DNA from: Oscillospiraceae bacterium
Lineage (GTDB): Bacteria; Bacillota; Clostridia; Oscillospirales; Acutalibacteraceae
Assembly: GCA_910574935.1 (NCBI GenBank)
Contig: CAJTCU010000001.1
Coordinates: forward strand, 310,001-374,000
Length of the DNA: 64,000 bases
Direction: 5' to 3'
A model generated the notes under the pieces. That model was not told the DNA's origin and made no database searches. It saw only the letters and a list, made by a program, of their open reading frames with translations. Positions 8,727 through 16,128 of this stretch are shown piece after piece (within the stretch, counting starts at the first letter, position 1; every line of letters begins with the position of its first letter). The position numbers were made by a program, and so were the translations under genes.

Positions 8727-9905
8727 TTATTCTCCAAACTCAAATGTATATACCAGCGTATCAAGTTCATCGATACTGCCTCCGAGAAGCACCACGGCGG
8801 TCTTGGCCCTGTCCAAAAGGTAAATCCTGGGGATGCGGGCAAAATATGTGGAGTCGGAATTCTCAATCACTTCGGTGCCAACCAATTCGCCGGAGGCCAC
8901 GTCATAGACACGAACGGTCAGAGCGCTGTCCAGAACGGCGGTAGCGACATAGTTTCCCTGCTCCGAGCCGTACACGCCGTCTTTGCCCTCACCGCTGGCA
9001 GAGAGGGAAAGCCTATTGGCGCTGCCCGTTGCCCGGTCCACCCAAAGCAGCGTTCCACCGGCCTGGGTAAAGGTTTGCGGGAAAAACAACCGGCTGACGC
9101 TGCTCTGCATTTCTTCCATTTCATAGTCGGACAGTTTTGTGAGCTTCAAACCACTGCCATCCACGGCGATGCTCCCGTGGATGGAAAATCCATCCTCGCC
9201 ATCTGCCGCGGGAACCGCGTTGCCGCTGCCAAAGAACACGATCTGGCTGTTATCCTGGGCAAAGGCAGCACCATTCAGCATCGAAACACTAATGCTGGCT
9301 GTTCCGGCGTTTTCGGCCATGTCCAGGAGGGTAGTCAGGCTCCCGCTTTCCAGGTCATACAGATACAGCCCGCCCATGGCGGCGAACGCCAGCTTCTTTC
9401 CGTCTGTGGAGGCCGCTACGCCTCCGGTTTCGCTGACAACAACATCCCCCTGCAAAAGCTCATTCACCGCGATCTCCTTGTTCAGAGAAAGTGAGCTGTC
9501 GTAGATGTACGCCATCATGCCGCTGTCGCCCATGCCGGACAGGACGTAGCCCCCGTCAATGGCCTGCGTTTCAAAGTCGCGCAGGGGCGCTTCTGCGGTG
9601 GCCAGCACCGAGGAAGTCTCGGTGTCGTAGAGGTACAGCTTGTCCGCAAGCACGAAAAGCGTTCCGTTCCCGGCATAGGCGCAGCCCTGGAGCTTGCCGC
9701 CAAACAGGGCGGGGTCAAAGGCGCAGGATGTATCAGCCTGGGAAATGGGCTGGTTCTGCTGTCCGTCAGAGGGCGGGACAGCGACCACGGATGTATCGGA
9801 GGGGACGTTTCCCGAAGCCGCGGGAGCCGGGGAATGCGTCTTGCCGCAGGCGGACAATGCCAGTGTGAAAAGCAGCGCCAATGTGATGCAGAATGTCTTT
9901 TTCAT
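8727..9905 (-). CDS. Lipoprotein with beta-propeller-like repeats
   Basis: 392 residues. MKKTFCITLALLF and LSAC form a lipoprotein signal with the acylated Cys at 20. A Pro/Ser-rich linker leads to repeats alternating YLYD-, VYD- and LFVL-type strands, typical of a secreted beta-propeller. It is predicted to be tethered outside the membrane and may sense or bind a ligand for the neighbouring ABC/two-component system. It ends 1 bp before the ATPase start and follows another lipoprotein gene by 2 bp, so it is clearly one operon. Not assigned to a named family with confidence. Confidence 0.8.
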   Translation of the reverse strand: MKKTFCITLALLFTLALSACGKTHSPAPAASGNVPSDTSVVAVPPSDGQQNQPISQADTSCAFDPALFGGKLQGCAYAGNGTLFVLADKLYLYDTETSSVLATAEAPLRDFETQAIDGGYVLSGMGDSGMMAYIYDSSLSLNKEIAVNELLQGDVVVSETGGVAASTDGKKLAFAAMGGLYLYDLESGSLTTLLDMAENAGTASISVSMLNGAAFAQDNSQIVFFGSGNAVPAADGEDGFSIHGSIAVDGSGLKLTKLSDYEMEEMQSSVSRLFFPQTFTQAGGTLLWVDRATGSANRLSLSASGEGKDGVYGSEQGNYVATAVLDSALTVRVYDVASGELVGTEVIENSDSTYFARIPRIYLLDRAKTAVVLLGGSIDELDTLVYTFEFGE

Positions 9906-9907
9906 GT

Positions 9908-10942
9908 TCAGCTCTCCTTATACAATAAAATAGAATTGGTCTTAAAGAACGGGCCAGAGGCTCTGCCCTGGGGGACGGCCACACAGTAGAAGGTGTGAAA
10001 CTGCCCCAGCTTGTCCGGGTCGATCACGGCCTCAAGCTCTATGACTCCCCCCTTGCTCAAGGTAACGGAGCGGGCGGTGCTCTCGTCAAGTTTCACCGGC
10101 TGATGATCCAGGAAGAAAGCGATGCTGTAACTTGTTCCGGCTGTGCCGCACATGGTAAACCGCAGGGGAGCGGGAGCGGAGACCCGCAGGTTGTCATAGG
10201 GGATGTCGCCGTCACAGGAGAACGTATAATAGATTCCACTGTCCAGCGTGTCCATGCTCACACCGCCCCAGCCATATTTGGGAAGCTCGTTTTCCACATA
10301 CTGCGCTGTGACCTTTTCCTCCCGCGCTTCGCTTTGTGAAAAGATTTCCCGGACGGGCGGAAGGTCTGAAGGGGCGGCGGGCGCGTCCGCGTTGAACTGC
10401 AATTCAACACGGGAATCCAGCGTCTTATGATACCAGCCATAGCTGGAGGTAGATTCCATATCCGGCTGAAAATCCGGGTTGGTGATGCTCACCACAGTCA
10501 GGGCCAGCGTATCGCCGGTGCTGCCGGTCACAGGCTCAAAGAGGAAGGAAAATCTCTGATCCTCCTCTGCGGGGAAGCTGTGGCAATACTCATACTCCGC
10601 TGTGGTATCGTTCACCTTGTAGGGCTGGGGCTGGCCGTCCAGAAACAGGAGAAATCCAACGCTATCCATTTTGCCGGTGAGAGAAAACTGGTACTCCAGC
10701 CGAAACTCGCCGCCGTCATAGACGAATGGCAGACGCTCCCCGCTCTCGGAAAAATCCGCCGAAGCAGCTTCGTGGGTGAGCACTGCCAGCAATCCGGCAT
10801 CCTCCTCTGCCGCCTCAAACGGGTTTGCGGCAACAGCCTGTGACGGCAGGGGCGAACTGTCTGGAACGGAGTAGTTCCCGCAGGCGGCGAGGGATAAAAG
10901 AGCGCCGCAGATCAGGGGAACAGTAATCAATCGTTTTCGCAT
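9908..10942 (-). CDS. Lipoprotein, first gene of the ABC operon
   Basis: 344 residues. The signal peptide MRKRLITVPL...SLAAC gives a lipidated Cys at about 21. The mature part contains two similar beta-rich modules, each with a phrase of the type FLLFLDGQPQPYKV or IAFFLDHQPVKLDE, suggesting an internal duplication. ATG 10942 is chosen because AAAGGAGG lies seven bases upstream; the frame extends 14 codons further without a site. It sits about 25 bases downstream of an extended regulator-type promoter and heads the five-gene operon down to 4649. Function unknown; an extracytoplasmic sensing or scavenging role is inferred from context. Confidence 0.75.
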   Translation of the reverse strand: MRKRLITVPLICGALLSLAACGNYSVPDSSPLPSQAVAANPFEAAEEDAGLLAVLTHEAASADFSESGERLPFVYDGGEFRLEYQFSLTGKMDSVGFLLFLDGQPQPYKVNDTTAEYEYCHSFPAEEDQRFSFLFEPVTGSTGDTLALTVVSITNPDFQPDMESTSSYGWYHKTLDSRVELQFNADAPAAPSDLPPVREIFSQSEAREEKVTAQYVENELPKYGWGGVSMDTLDSGIYYTFSCDGDIPYDNLRVSAPAPLRFTMCGTAGTSYSIAFFLDHQPVKLDESTARSVTLSKGGVIELEAVIDPDKLGQFHTFYCVAVPQGRASGPFFKTNSILLYKES

Positions 10943-10970
10943 ACATGGCCTCCTTTGCTTTGATGGACTA

Positions 10971-11002
10971 AGCATAGCGGGCAAAGGTCAAAATTCGGTC
11001 AA
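10971..11002 (-). promoter_or_regulatory. Response-regulator direct repeat and promoter of lipoprotein-ABC operon
   Basis: Minus strand reads TTGACCGAATTTTGACC (10986-11002), a direct repeat of TTGAC with 11-bp period. After nine bases comes a -10-like TATGCT (10971-10976). The same repeat, with the same 9-bp gap to a -10 box, lies upstream of the response regulator gene at 14494-14525. This matches OmpR-family binding over an activated promoter. Confidence 0.65.
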
Positions 11003-11012
11003 GAAAAGCGAA

Positions 11013-11039
11013 ATGCCGCCCAACTTTTTTGGGCGGCAT
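11013..11039 (-). terminator. Rho-independent terminator
   Basis: Stem ATGCCGCCCAA / TTGGGCGGCAT with a short loop, followed on the minus strand by a T-rich tail. It would end transcription from the small membrane protein gene before the lipoprotein promoter. A second hairpin, CGGGGGAT / ATCCCCCG, follows at 11041-11070. Confidence 0.6.
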
Positions 11040-11159
11040 CCGGGGGATGGTTTTCAAGTGAAATCCCCCGTAAAATTAGAATCTACAATCGTCAAAATGA
11101 CAGAATAGGCAGTGAGCCGAATAGCCCACTGCCTGATAAACGATAATTTCTAAATATTT

Positions 11160-11591
11160 TCAGTGCTTTTTTGAAGAAACAGTGGCGCAAACTACAAGCA
11201 AAATTAAGTCAATCCAGTATCCAATACAAATGTACCCAACAATCGGATGTATCAATTTTATTTCATTCGTCAAAACAACAGCAAGCAGAAGGCCTATCAA
11301 AAGAAGGACAATACCGGTACCTGCCGAAAAGCGAACAATCTTGTCCATCTGTGCAAAAGAGCCGATACACAGTATGATAGCGGGAATCCATACAGCCAGA
11401 TGAAATACAACACCAAGATAATTAAATGCTCCTGCACCCTCTTGAAAAAGTATTTTAAAAGTTTCAGTAAAAAACCATGAATCCCGATTGATTATCAACC
11501 CATTAGGAAAAATATTATACATTGGTATAGCAAAACTGCATAACAATAGAACAACTGAAACTATTTTCAAAATTTTATTTTTTCGTTCCAT
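11160..11591 (-). CDS. Small four-helix membrane protein, unknown
   Basis: 143 residues with four predicted membrane helices (about 8-27, 60-78, 86-108 and 115-138) and short charged ends (MERKNK, VSSKKH). It is AT-rich compared with the flanking operons. ATG 11591 is preceded by GGAGG-like GGAAACG. It lies between the histidine kinase remnant and the lipoprotein operon, in a patch that seems inserted into the sensor system. No family recognised; such proteins are common as small immunity or regulator partners, but no function is claimed. Confidence 0.55.
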   Translation of the reverse strand: MERKNKILKIVSVVLLLCSFAIPMYNIFPNGLIINRDSWFFTETFKILFQEGAGAFNYLGVVFHLAVWIPAIILCIGSFAQMDKIVRFSAGTGIVLLLIGLLLAVVLTNEIKLIHPIVGYICIGYWIDLILLVVCATVSSKKH

Positions 11592-11710
11592 CTACGTTTC
11601 CTCCATAAAACAAATAATCTCAGTACACCTTATTAAGGATTAAGGCAAAGGTATCATATTTTGATTTTCCAATATGTCAAACTGGAATTTGTATTATAGC
11701 CGCATCTGCA

Positions 11711-11850
11711 TTACAGTAACGGAGATTGTTCGATCTTGATAGAGGCTTTTGCACAAGCCCCATGGGGCGGTTGGTTTGAAAGCTCTATGGTTCCTCCATG
11801 CTTCTGGCACAGTACCCGGCTCACCGCAAGCCCCAGCCCCAATGTTACTT
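11711..11850 (-). pseudogene. Histidine kinase 3'-end remnant (duplicate)
   Basis: Reads LGLGLAVSRVLCQKHGGTI and QPPHGACAKASI, the G2 box and final strands of a HATPase domain. It is close to but not identical with the end of the intact kinase at 12532-12655. Upstream of the G2 box the frame is unrelated. It is thus the tail of a second, related kinase gene, now separated from any body by the inserted membrane-protein gene. Confidence 0.7.
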
Positions 11851-12387
11851 CGTTGCGCTGGGAGTAAATTTTGATGGTCTTGAGAAGAAAAGCAAATATA
11901 TCCCGCATATCAATTTAGCTGCTGCATCAGCAATGCAAATAAGGGAAAGCGATATAGCGGGGAACACATAGCCTATTGCTGCGATAATGATACATACAAT
12001 CCCCAGCACAACCATGCTCCAACCATGTATAAAGAACCACAAGAAGAAATGTATTGAGGTCGCCATCAGTACACCCAACCATATCTGCCTCCAATGCCAC
12101 CCGGGGATAAATGGGCCAGCAATGCAAAACATCAACAGGAACAAAGCAGCAATTGAAAAATAGATCATCTTTATCTGCTTTTGGGAAATAGCCCCCTGGG
12201 AGAGCCTTTCCCTGACTTTTTTGTTCGCGTTAACGCTAAAAAAACAAGCATAATAGCCTATTAGAAACACAAACGGGTTCACAAGGAATTTCCCGCCAAA
12301 AATAACAGCTATGATAAGTACAATTCCAATAAGGATCAGCCATAAACCACATTGCTTTTTATGATTGAACTCCAATGTCTCTTTCAT
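11845..12387 (-). CDS. Membrane protein, DUF6609-like
   Basis: 180 residues with about five helices and a start typical of DUF6609 proteins (MKETLEFNHKKQCGLWLI). ATG 12387 has AGGGGGG nearby. The last dozen codons (SRPSKFTPSATK) run into the kinase remnant in another frame, so the natural C-terminus is probably lost and replaced. It lies between a duplicated kinase 3' end and the intact kinase, with a tiny MITE just upstream. Family assignment is from remembered sequence resemblance; function unknown. Confidence 0.5.
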   Translation of the reverse strand: MKETLEFNHKKQCGLWLILIGIVLIIAVIFGGKFLVNPFVFLIGYYACFFSVNANKKVRERLSQGAISQKQIKMIYFSIAALFLLMFCIAGPFIPGWHWRQIWLGVLMATSIHFFLWFFIHGWSMVVLGIVCIIIAAIGYVFPAISLSLICIADAAAKLICGIYLLFFSRPSKFTPSATK

Positions 12388-12433
12388 TTTGCCCCCCTAC
12401 AATAAGCAGAATTTGCTGTTGCTTTAATTATAT

Positions 12434-12477
12434 GGCAACACCGCGCAATACGGTACTTAGAATTGTGCGGTATTGCC
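12434..12477. repeat. 44-bp mini-MITE with 6-bp target repeat
   Basis: Begins GGCAACACCGC and ends GCGGTATTGCC, an 11-bp terminal inverted repeat with one mismatch, flanked on both sides by TTATAT (12428-12433 and 12478-12483). Its interior matches the first 32 bp of the 172-bp element at 40225-40396 with two differences, so it is a deletion derivative of that family. Confidence 0.7.
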
Positions 12478-12531
12478 TTATATCTGTTTTCCCCCAAAGT
12501 CAATTCCTTACCTGCGCCGCCGTAATAGGGA

Positions 12532-13809
12532 TTATTGGACCGCAATGGAGGCTTTTACACAGGCCCCATGGGGCGGTTGGTTTGCCAGCTCTATGGTTCC
12601 CCCATGCTTCTGGCACAACACCCGGCTCACCGCCAGCCCCAGCCCCAGGTGCTGGCCGGAGGCATCTTCGGAGTAGAACAGGGCAGTTTTCTTTTTCAGC
12701 AGCTTGTCCGAAAAACCCGGCCCGTCGTCGGTCACGGTGGCCGACAGGATTCCATGCTCCAGACAAAAAGCCAGCCCAATTTCCCGCTCCGCAAAACGGA
12801 GGGCATTGGAGATCAGATTTTCCAGAACACGGTACAGCAGCTCTCCGTCAAGGACGGCCCTGCCCTTCGGCACATGGAGGTCACAGGAAAAACGCACCTG
12901 GGTATTCTGAAACAGGATGGATAAGGAATCCGCCATATGCTGTAAAAAATCAGGAAGCTCCACCTCTCTGCGGTGAACTTCTGTTTCTTCAATCGCGCCC
13001 AGGTCGCGCATAGTATCAGTATAGCGGCCCATGCGTTCTGCGGTAATGCCGAGATTGGAAAGCGCCTTTTCCAGTTTTTCCTCCGTCAAGGTTCCGCCAT
13101 GGCTGTTCTCCTGCAAATATTCCACATAGCCGGTCATAATGGCGATGGGGTTACGCAGGTCGTGGGCCACAGATGCCTGCAACGCCCGGCGTTCCTCCAG
13201 CATACTCCACATCTGACGGTTATTCTCATATAAGGTCTGCCGCATTTTCTCAAAGGCGGTACAGAGCTGGCCCAATTCATCCTGCCCGCCAAAGGTGATC
13301 TGAAAGTTCAAATCCCGGTCTTGAATATGGGCGGTGGCGTCCGTCAGGATAGTGATCGGCGGCTCCAGTACCTTGTGATAAAACCACCACGCGCACAAAG
13401 TAATTCCAATCACAGCAAACAGGAACGGCAACAGCACCATACAAATCTGTGAAGTACGGTAGGCGGTTCTCGCTTTTGAGGAAAGCATGGAGTAGCTGGA
13501 TTCAATACGCTCTATCATGTAGCTCGTCTGCCCCTGGCTCTCGTTGTGTTCCTGGCTGTCCGTTACCAGCTGACCGAATGGCTCTGGCGAGCCATCAAGG
13601 ACATATCTCATCTTTGCCTCTGTGACCGTTCCATCCGGGGCGGTTGTCTGCTGCGTCAGCCAGACCTCATTGGAATCGGGAAGAATATGTTTTTGGAAAC
13701 GATAACAGCCGAAAATCGCAAGGCTACTGCACAGGAACACGATCAGCATTGCCACCGCCACAGCCTTCATAAAAGAGCGTTTCAAGGACTGCCTTTTTAT
13801 TTTTTCCAT
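12532..13809 (-). CDS. Sensor histidine kinase
   Basis: 425 residues: TM1 (about 13-35), an external loop of about 85 residues, TM2 (122-143), a HAMP region, a DHp domain with phospho-acceptor H216 in SVAHDLRNP, and a HATPase domain with ENLISNALRFA, DDGPGF and LGLGLA. It phosphorylates the adjacent OmpR-type regulator. The start overlaps the regulator gene; ATG 13809 (MEKIKR) is preferred, and ATG 13827 is possible but has no spaced ribosome site. Its 3' end is duplicated at 11711-11850. Likely senses envelope stress or a peptide together with the lipoprotein/ABC genes. Confidence 0.93.
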   Translation of the reverse strand: MEKIKRQSLKRSFMKAVAVAMLIVFLCSSLAIFGCYRFQKHILPDSNEVWLTQQTTAPDGTVTEAKMRYVLDGSPEPFGQLVTDSQEHNESQGQTSYMIERIESSYSMLSSKARTAYRTSQICMVLLPFLFAVIGITLCAWWFYHKVLEPPITILTDATAHIQDRDLNFQITFGGQDELGQLCTAFEKMRQTLYENNRQMWSMLEERRALQASVAHDLRNPIAIMTGYVEYLQENSHGGTLTEEKLEKALSNLGITAERMGRYTDTMRDLGAIEETEVHRREVELPDFLQHMADSLSILFQNTQVRFSCDLHVPKGRAVLDGELLYRVLENLISNALRFAEREIGLAFCLEHGILSATVTDDGPGFSDKLLKKKTALFYSEDASGQHLGLGLAVSRVLCQKHGGTIELANQPPHGACVKASIAVQ

Positions 13810-14471
13810 CGGTAGCCCATCCCCCAAACTGTTTCGATGTACTCACTTCCGCTGGCCTGCATGAGCTTTGCTCGAATTTTGCGGATATGCTCTTTAATCA
13901 CGTTGCTGTCGCCCTCCGCGTCATAGCCCCATACCGCCTCATAGATGCGCTCCTTGTCAAAGACCTGGTTGGGGTTAGAGGACAAAAATTCGATGATGTC
14001 AAATTCCCTCTTGGAAAAGGAAAGCTCCTGCTCATTCCAAAATACCTTTCTGCCAGAGAGATTGACAATCAGCCCCTGGGAGGTCACGACCTCCGGCGGG
14101 CGGTTGTTTCGCTGGTCCCGGCGCAGATGGGCCTCTATGCGGGCAAGCAATTCCTGCAAGCTGAAAGGCTTGGTGATATAGTCGTCCCCTCCGGCCCGCA
14201 GGCCGTTGACCTTATCCTGCTCTGTGATCCGCGCCGTCAGGAACAGGATGGGGCAGACGATATGATTCCGAATGACCTTGCACAGCTCCAGCCCATCCAT
14301 CCCCGGCATATTGATGTCCAGCAGAATGAGATTTGGCTTTGTATTCAGCTTTGCCAAAGCTTCATCGCTGCTGTTGGCTACGGAAACCGTGTACCCGTGA
14401 TCCTGCAAATGGGCGGAAAGCAATTCGGTCAGGATAAGTTCATCATCCACGATCAAAATTCTGTATGCCAT
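13797..14471 (-). CDS. OmpR-family response regulator
   Basis: 224 residues. The receiver domain has acidic pocket VDDE (9-12), phospho-acceptor D52 (LLDINMPGMDG), a switch Thr in FLTARI and Lys in ITKPF. The C-terminal winged helix ends ETVWGMGYRWKK. ATG 14471 (MAYRIL) is preferred over the upstream in-frame codons because GGAGG lies seven bases before it. First gene of the regulator-kinase unit, with an overlapping kinase start. The promoter carries the same direct repeat as the lipoprotein/ABC operon, so it probably autoregulates and drives that operon. Confidence 0.95.
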   Translation of the reverse strand: MAYRILIVDDELILTELLSAHLQDHGYTVSVANSSDEALAKLNTKPNLILLDINMPGMDGLELCKVIRNHIVCPILFLTARITEQDKVNGLRAGGDDYITKPFSLQELLARIEAHLRRDQRNNRPPEVVTSQGLIVNLSGRKVFWNEQELSFSKREFDIIEFLSSNPNQVFDKERIYEAVWGYDAEGDSNVIKEHIRKIRAKLMQASGSEYIETVWGMGYRWKK

Positions 14472-14493
14472 GCGAACACCTCCAGTCTTTTTC

Positions 14494-14525
14494 ATTATAT
14501 GGGGAGAAAGTCAAAATTCCGTCAA
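14494..14525 (-). promoter_or_regulatory. Autoregulatory direct repeat and promoter of the two-component genes
   Basis: Minus strand TTGACGGAATTTTGACT (14509-14525), nine bases, then TATAAT (14494-14499). It is identical in layout to 10971-11002 and differs from it at two positions in the 17-bp repeat. Confidence 0.65.
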
Positions 14526-14898
14526 GGCAATCTTTGAGAATTAGTAGATTTCCATTATTATAGTCTGTCTCCTCAGGTTGCACAAGGATAGCATCGGCAT
14601 ATTTTATGGCTTCGGTAGAAATATTGGAGTGTTTCGAGCGAGAGTGGATATTTTTGACGAAAAATACGCCTAAAACGTCCCGTTGGAATAGGAGACGGGG
14701 AAACAAAGGAAAACGTGGACGGAGAACCGGGCAAGCAGGGCATCGTGGGGCCCACGATGCGAAATTGGACCTTCTGCCCACGGCGGAGGTCCAATCTGCT
14801 TGTTGGTGGCAGCGCCCCCAAGCCCCTTTGAACAGCCCTTGGCGGGGCTGGCTGCGCGCTTTTTGTCGGGCCTGCGGCCCTCTGGAACGGTGGAAAAA
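14526..14898. other. Noncoding debris downstream of relaxase remnant
   Basis: No gene supported. It holds GC-rich segments (for example CAGAGGGCCGCAGGCCC on the minus strand, and an inverted repeat around 14748-14765 GGGCCCACGATGC / GCATCGTGGGCCC) of the kind found after relaxase genes in Tn1549-like elements. It looks like element sequence left after decay. Confidence 0.4.
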
Positions 14899-15096
14899 TC
14901 AGTGTTCCTCCTCCCGGCGGTCCGCTTCCTTTTCCTGCCCTTGGGCCTCATAGCCCATGAGCTTCTGCACGTTGGCCCGGACGGTCAGCAGCTCCTTCAT
15001 ATCTTCCCGCGCCTTGCGGTAATCGGTATAGGCCGCTTTTTTCTCCGTCAGCAGCGCGGCATATTCGGCCTGCAAGCTCCTGAACGTGGGCAGCTT
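14899..15096 (-). pseudogene. Tn1549-type relaxase C-terminal remnant
   Basis: 65 codons reading KLPTFRSLQAEYAALL, KKAAYTDYRKAREDMKELL, RANVQKLMGYE and a charged end before TGA at 14899. These are the C-terminal coiled-coil residues of relaxases from Tn1549/CTn-like conjugative elements. The upstream catalytic part is absent. The frame starts exactly where a nucleotidyltransferase fragment ends (shared GCTGAAAAAGC), so the junction looks like a recombination point. Confidence 0.7.
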
Positions 15097-15175
15097 TTTC
15101 AGCCCGGTATTTTTTGAGCAGAGGAAGAATCGTCTGGCAAATCTCCTCGGTTGTCAGAATCTTATCGGGCATCAT
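15097..15175 (-). pseudogene. MntA-type nucleotidyltransferase N-terminal fragment
   Basis: About 26 codons, MMPDKILTTEEICQTILP and KKYRAEKA, match the first residues of the MntA antitoxin at 43764-44066, complete with a GGAGGTGA ribosome site. The coding sequence is cut just before the GSYA catalytic motif. It implies that this island once carried the same HepT/MntA pair as the right-hand island. Confidence 0.65.
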
Positions 15176-15178
15176 ATT

Positions 15179-15976
15179 TCACCTCCATTTATGGGAAATT
15201 TCGGTAAGTGTAGTAAACCATAAGCTGACCCAATAATCATCTGTGCGCTGAACCGCCGGCCCTTGCAGTGTATCTTGTATGATCCTCCACTCCTTTTCAT
15301 AGCTCCATTCGGGCGATTTTGAAGTAACACTTTGAATGAAAAGTTCATATGCATCTTGTTCGCTAGTTTCTGGATTCAGTGAATTAAAGTGAGCTTTTGT
15401 ATTCGAATAAATAACGGATACAGGAGTAAAATTTAGTTGTTGATTCGTTTCTAACAAATTATACTCTACACATATTCCACGATGATTGTCCGCATAATTG
15501 GGCCCACCTCAACAGGGAGTTCTCCGACTCGCAGAAACAGGAGATACCAATTCTCTCTTTCAGTGATGCAAAATTAGACCGAATTTTGCGAAGTCCTTGA
15601 TGCAAATTTCCCTTGAGCTCACGCCGCATCTGACTCCCTTTGCGTACCTGCCTGTTACTGGGAATCATATGCAATATGCTTTCAAATGCGGAGTCCTCAT
15701 CGACATAAATATCACAACCAAACACATCAATCATTTAAAATTGCATGGTGCTGAGTACCACATACTGTTGCCTTTAATAGTCTCAATATGGATGGAAGTT
15801 GGCGTGTAGTATTTATAAAGATAAACTGGAGCACAGCACTGATAGTAATATCCGACTTCATCTGTGGCTTGTACTTTTTCAATCGAATTTCCTGTTATAG
15901 CGGTGATAATTTCTGCGTGTAATGCGGTCTTCCACTTTTCGTCATTATCTTCTCTTGGCAAATTCAAATCATTCAT
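15179..15976 (-). pseudogene. DUF2971 family gene with two frameshifts
   Basis: Three consecutive frame segments reconstruct one DUF2971 protein: YLYKYYTPTSIHIETIKGN and YSAPCNF, then DVFGCDIYVDEDSAF to GISCFCESENSLL, then VSVIYSNTKAHF to SYEKEWRIIQD. Frame changes occur near 15731 and near 15505, the latter an extra A in the conserved MWAHYADNH motif. ATG 15976 has a GAAGG site. Function of the family is unknown, though it recurs in defence-rich regions. It is one of three broken DUF2971 genes here. Confidence 0.75.
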
Positions 15977-16049
15977 TTTAAACCTTCTTCCATTTTTCTT
16001 GCAGCAGGAATATAATCTTTTAGTTTGCCTACAACGCTTTTTGCTCGAC

Positions 16050-16087
16050 GGTAGACCAATGGGGAAATCGGTTCCTATTGGTCTACC
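16050..16087. terminator. Hairpin downstream of res
   Basis: Perfect 11-bp stem GGTAGACCAAT / ATTGGTCTACC with a 16-base loop, between the restriction gene and the DUF2971 pseudogene. No strong T-run follows, so a transcription stop role is uncertain. It shares the GTAGAC/GTCTAC core with the next hairpin. Confidence 0.4.
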
Positions 16088-16093
16088 CTGTGA

Positions 16094-16128
16094 AATTGTA
16101 GACTATCGCAGTACGATAGTCTACAATT
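16094..16128. terminator. Second perfect hairpin overlapping res stop
   Basis: A 15-bp perfect stem AATTGTAGACTATCG / CGATAGTCTACAATT with a 5-base loop. It contains the res stop codon (16121-16123). Two consecutive perfect stems with the same GTAGAC core may form a terminator pair or a recombination site. Confidence 0.45.

Noticed and set aside
14443-14953. Overlapping short frames between the regulator gene and relaxase remnant
   Set aside because: GC-rich noncoding element debris; no homology recognised.
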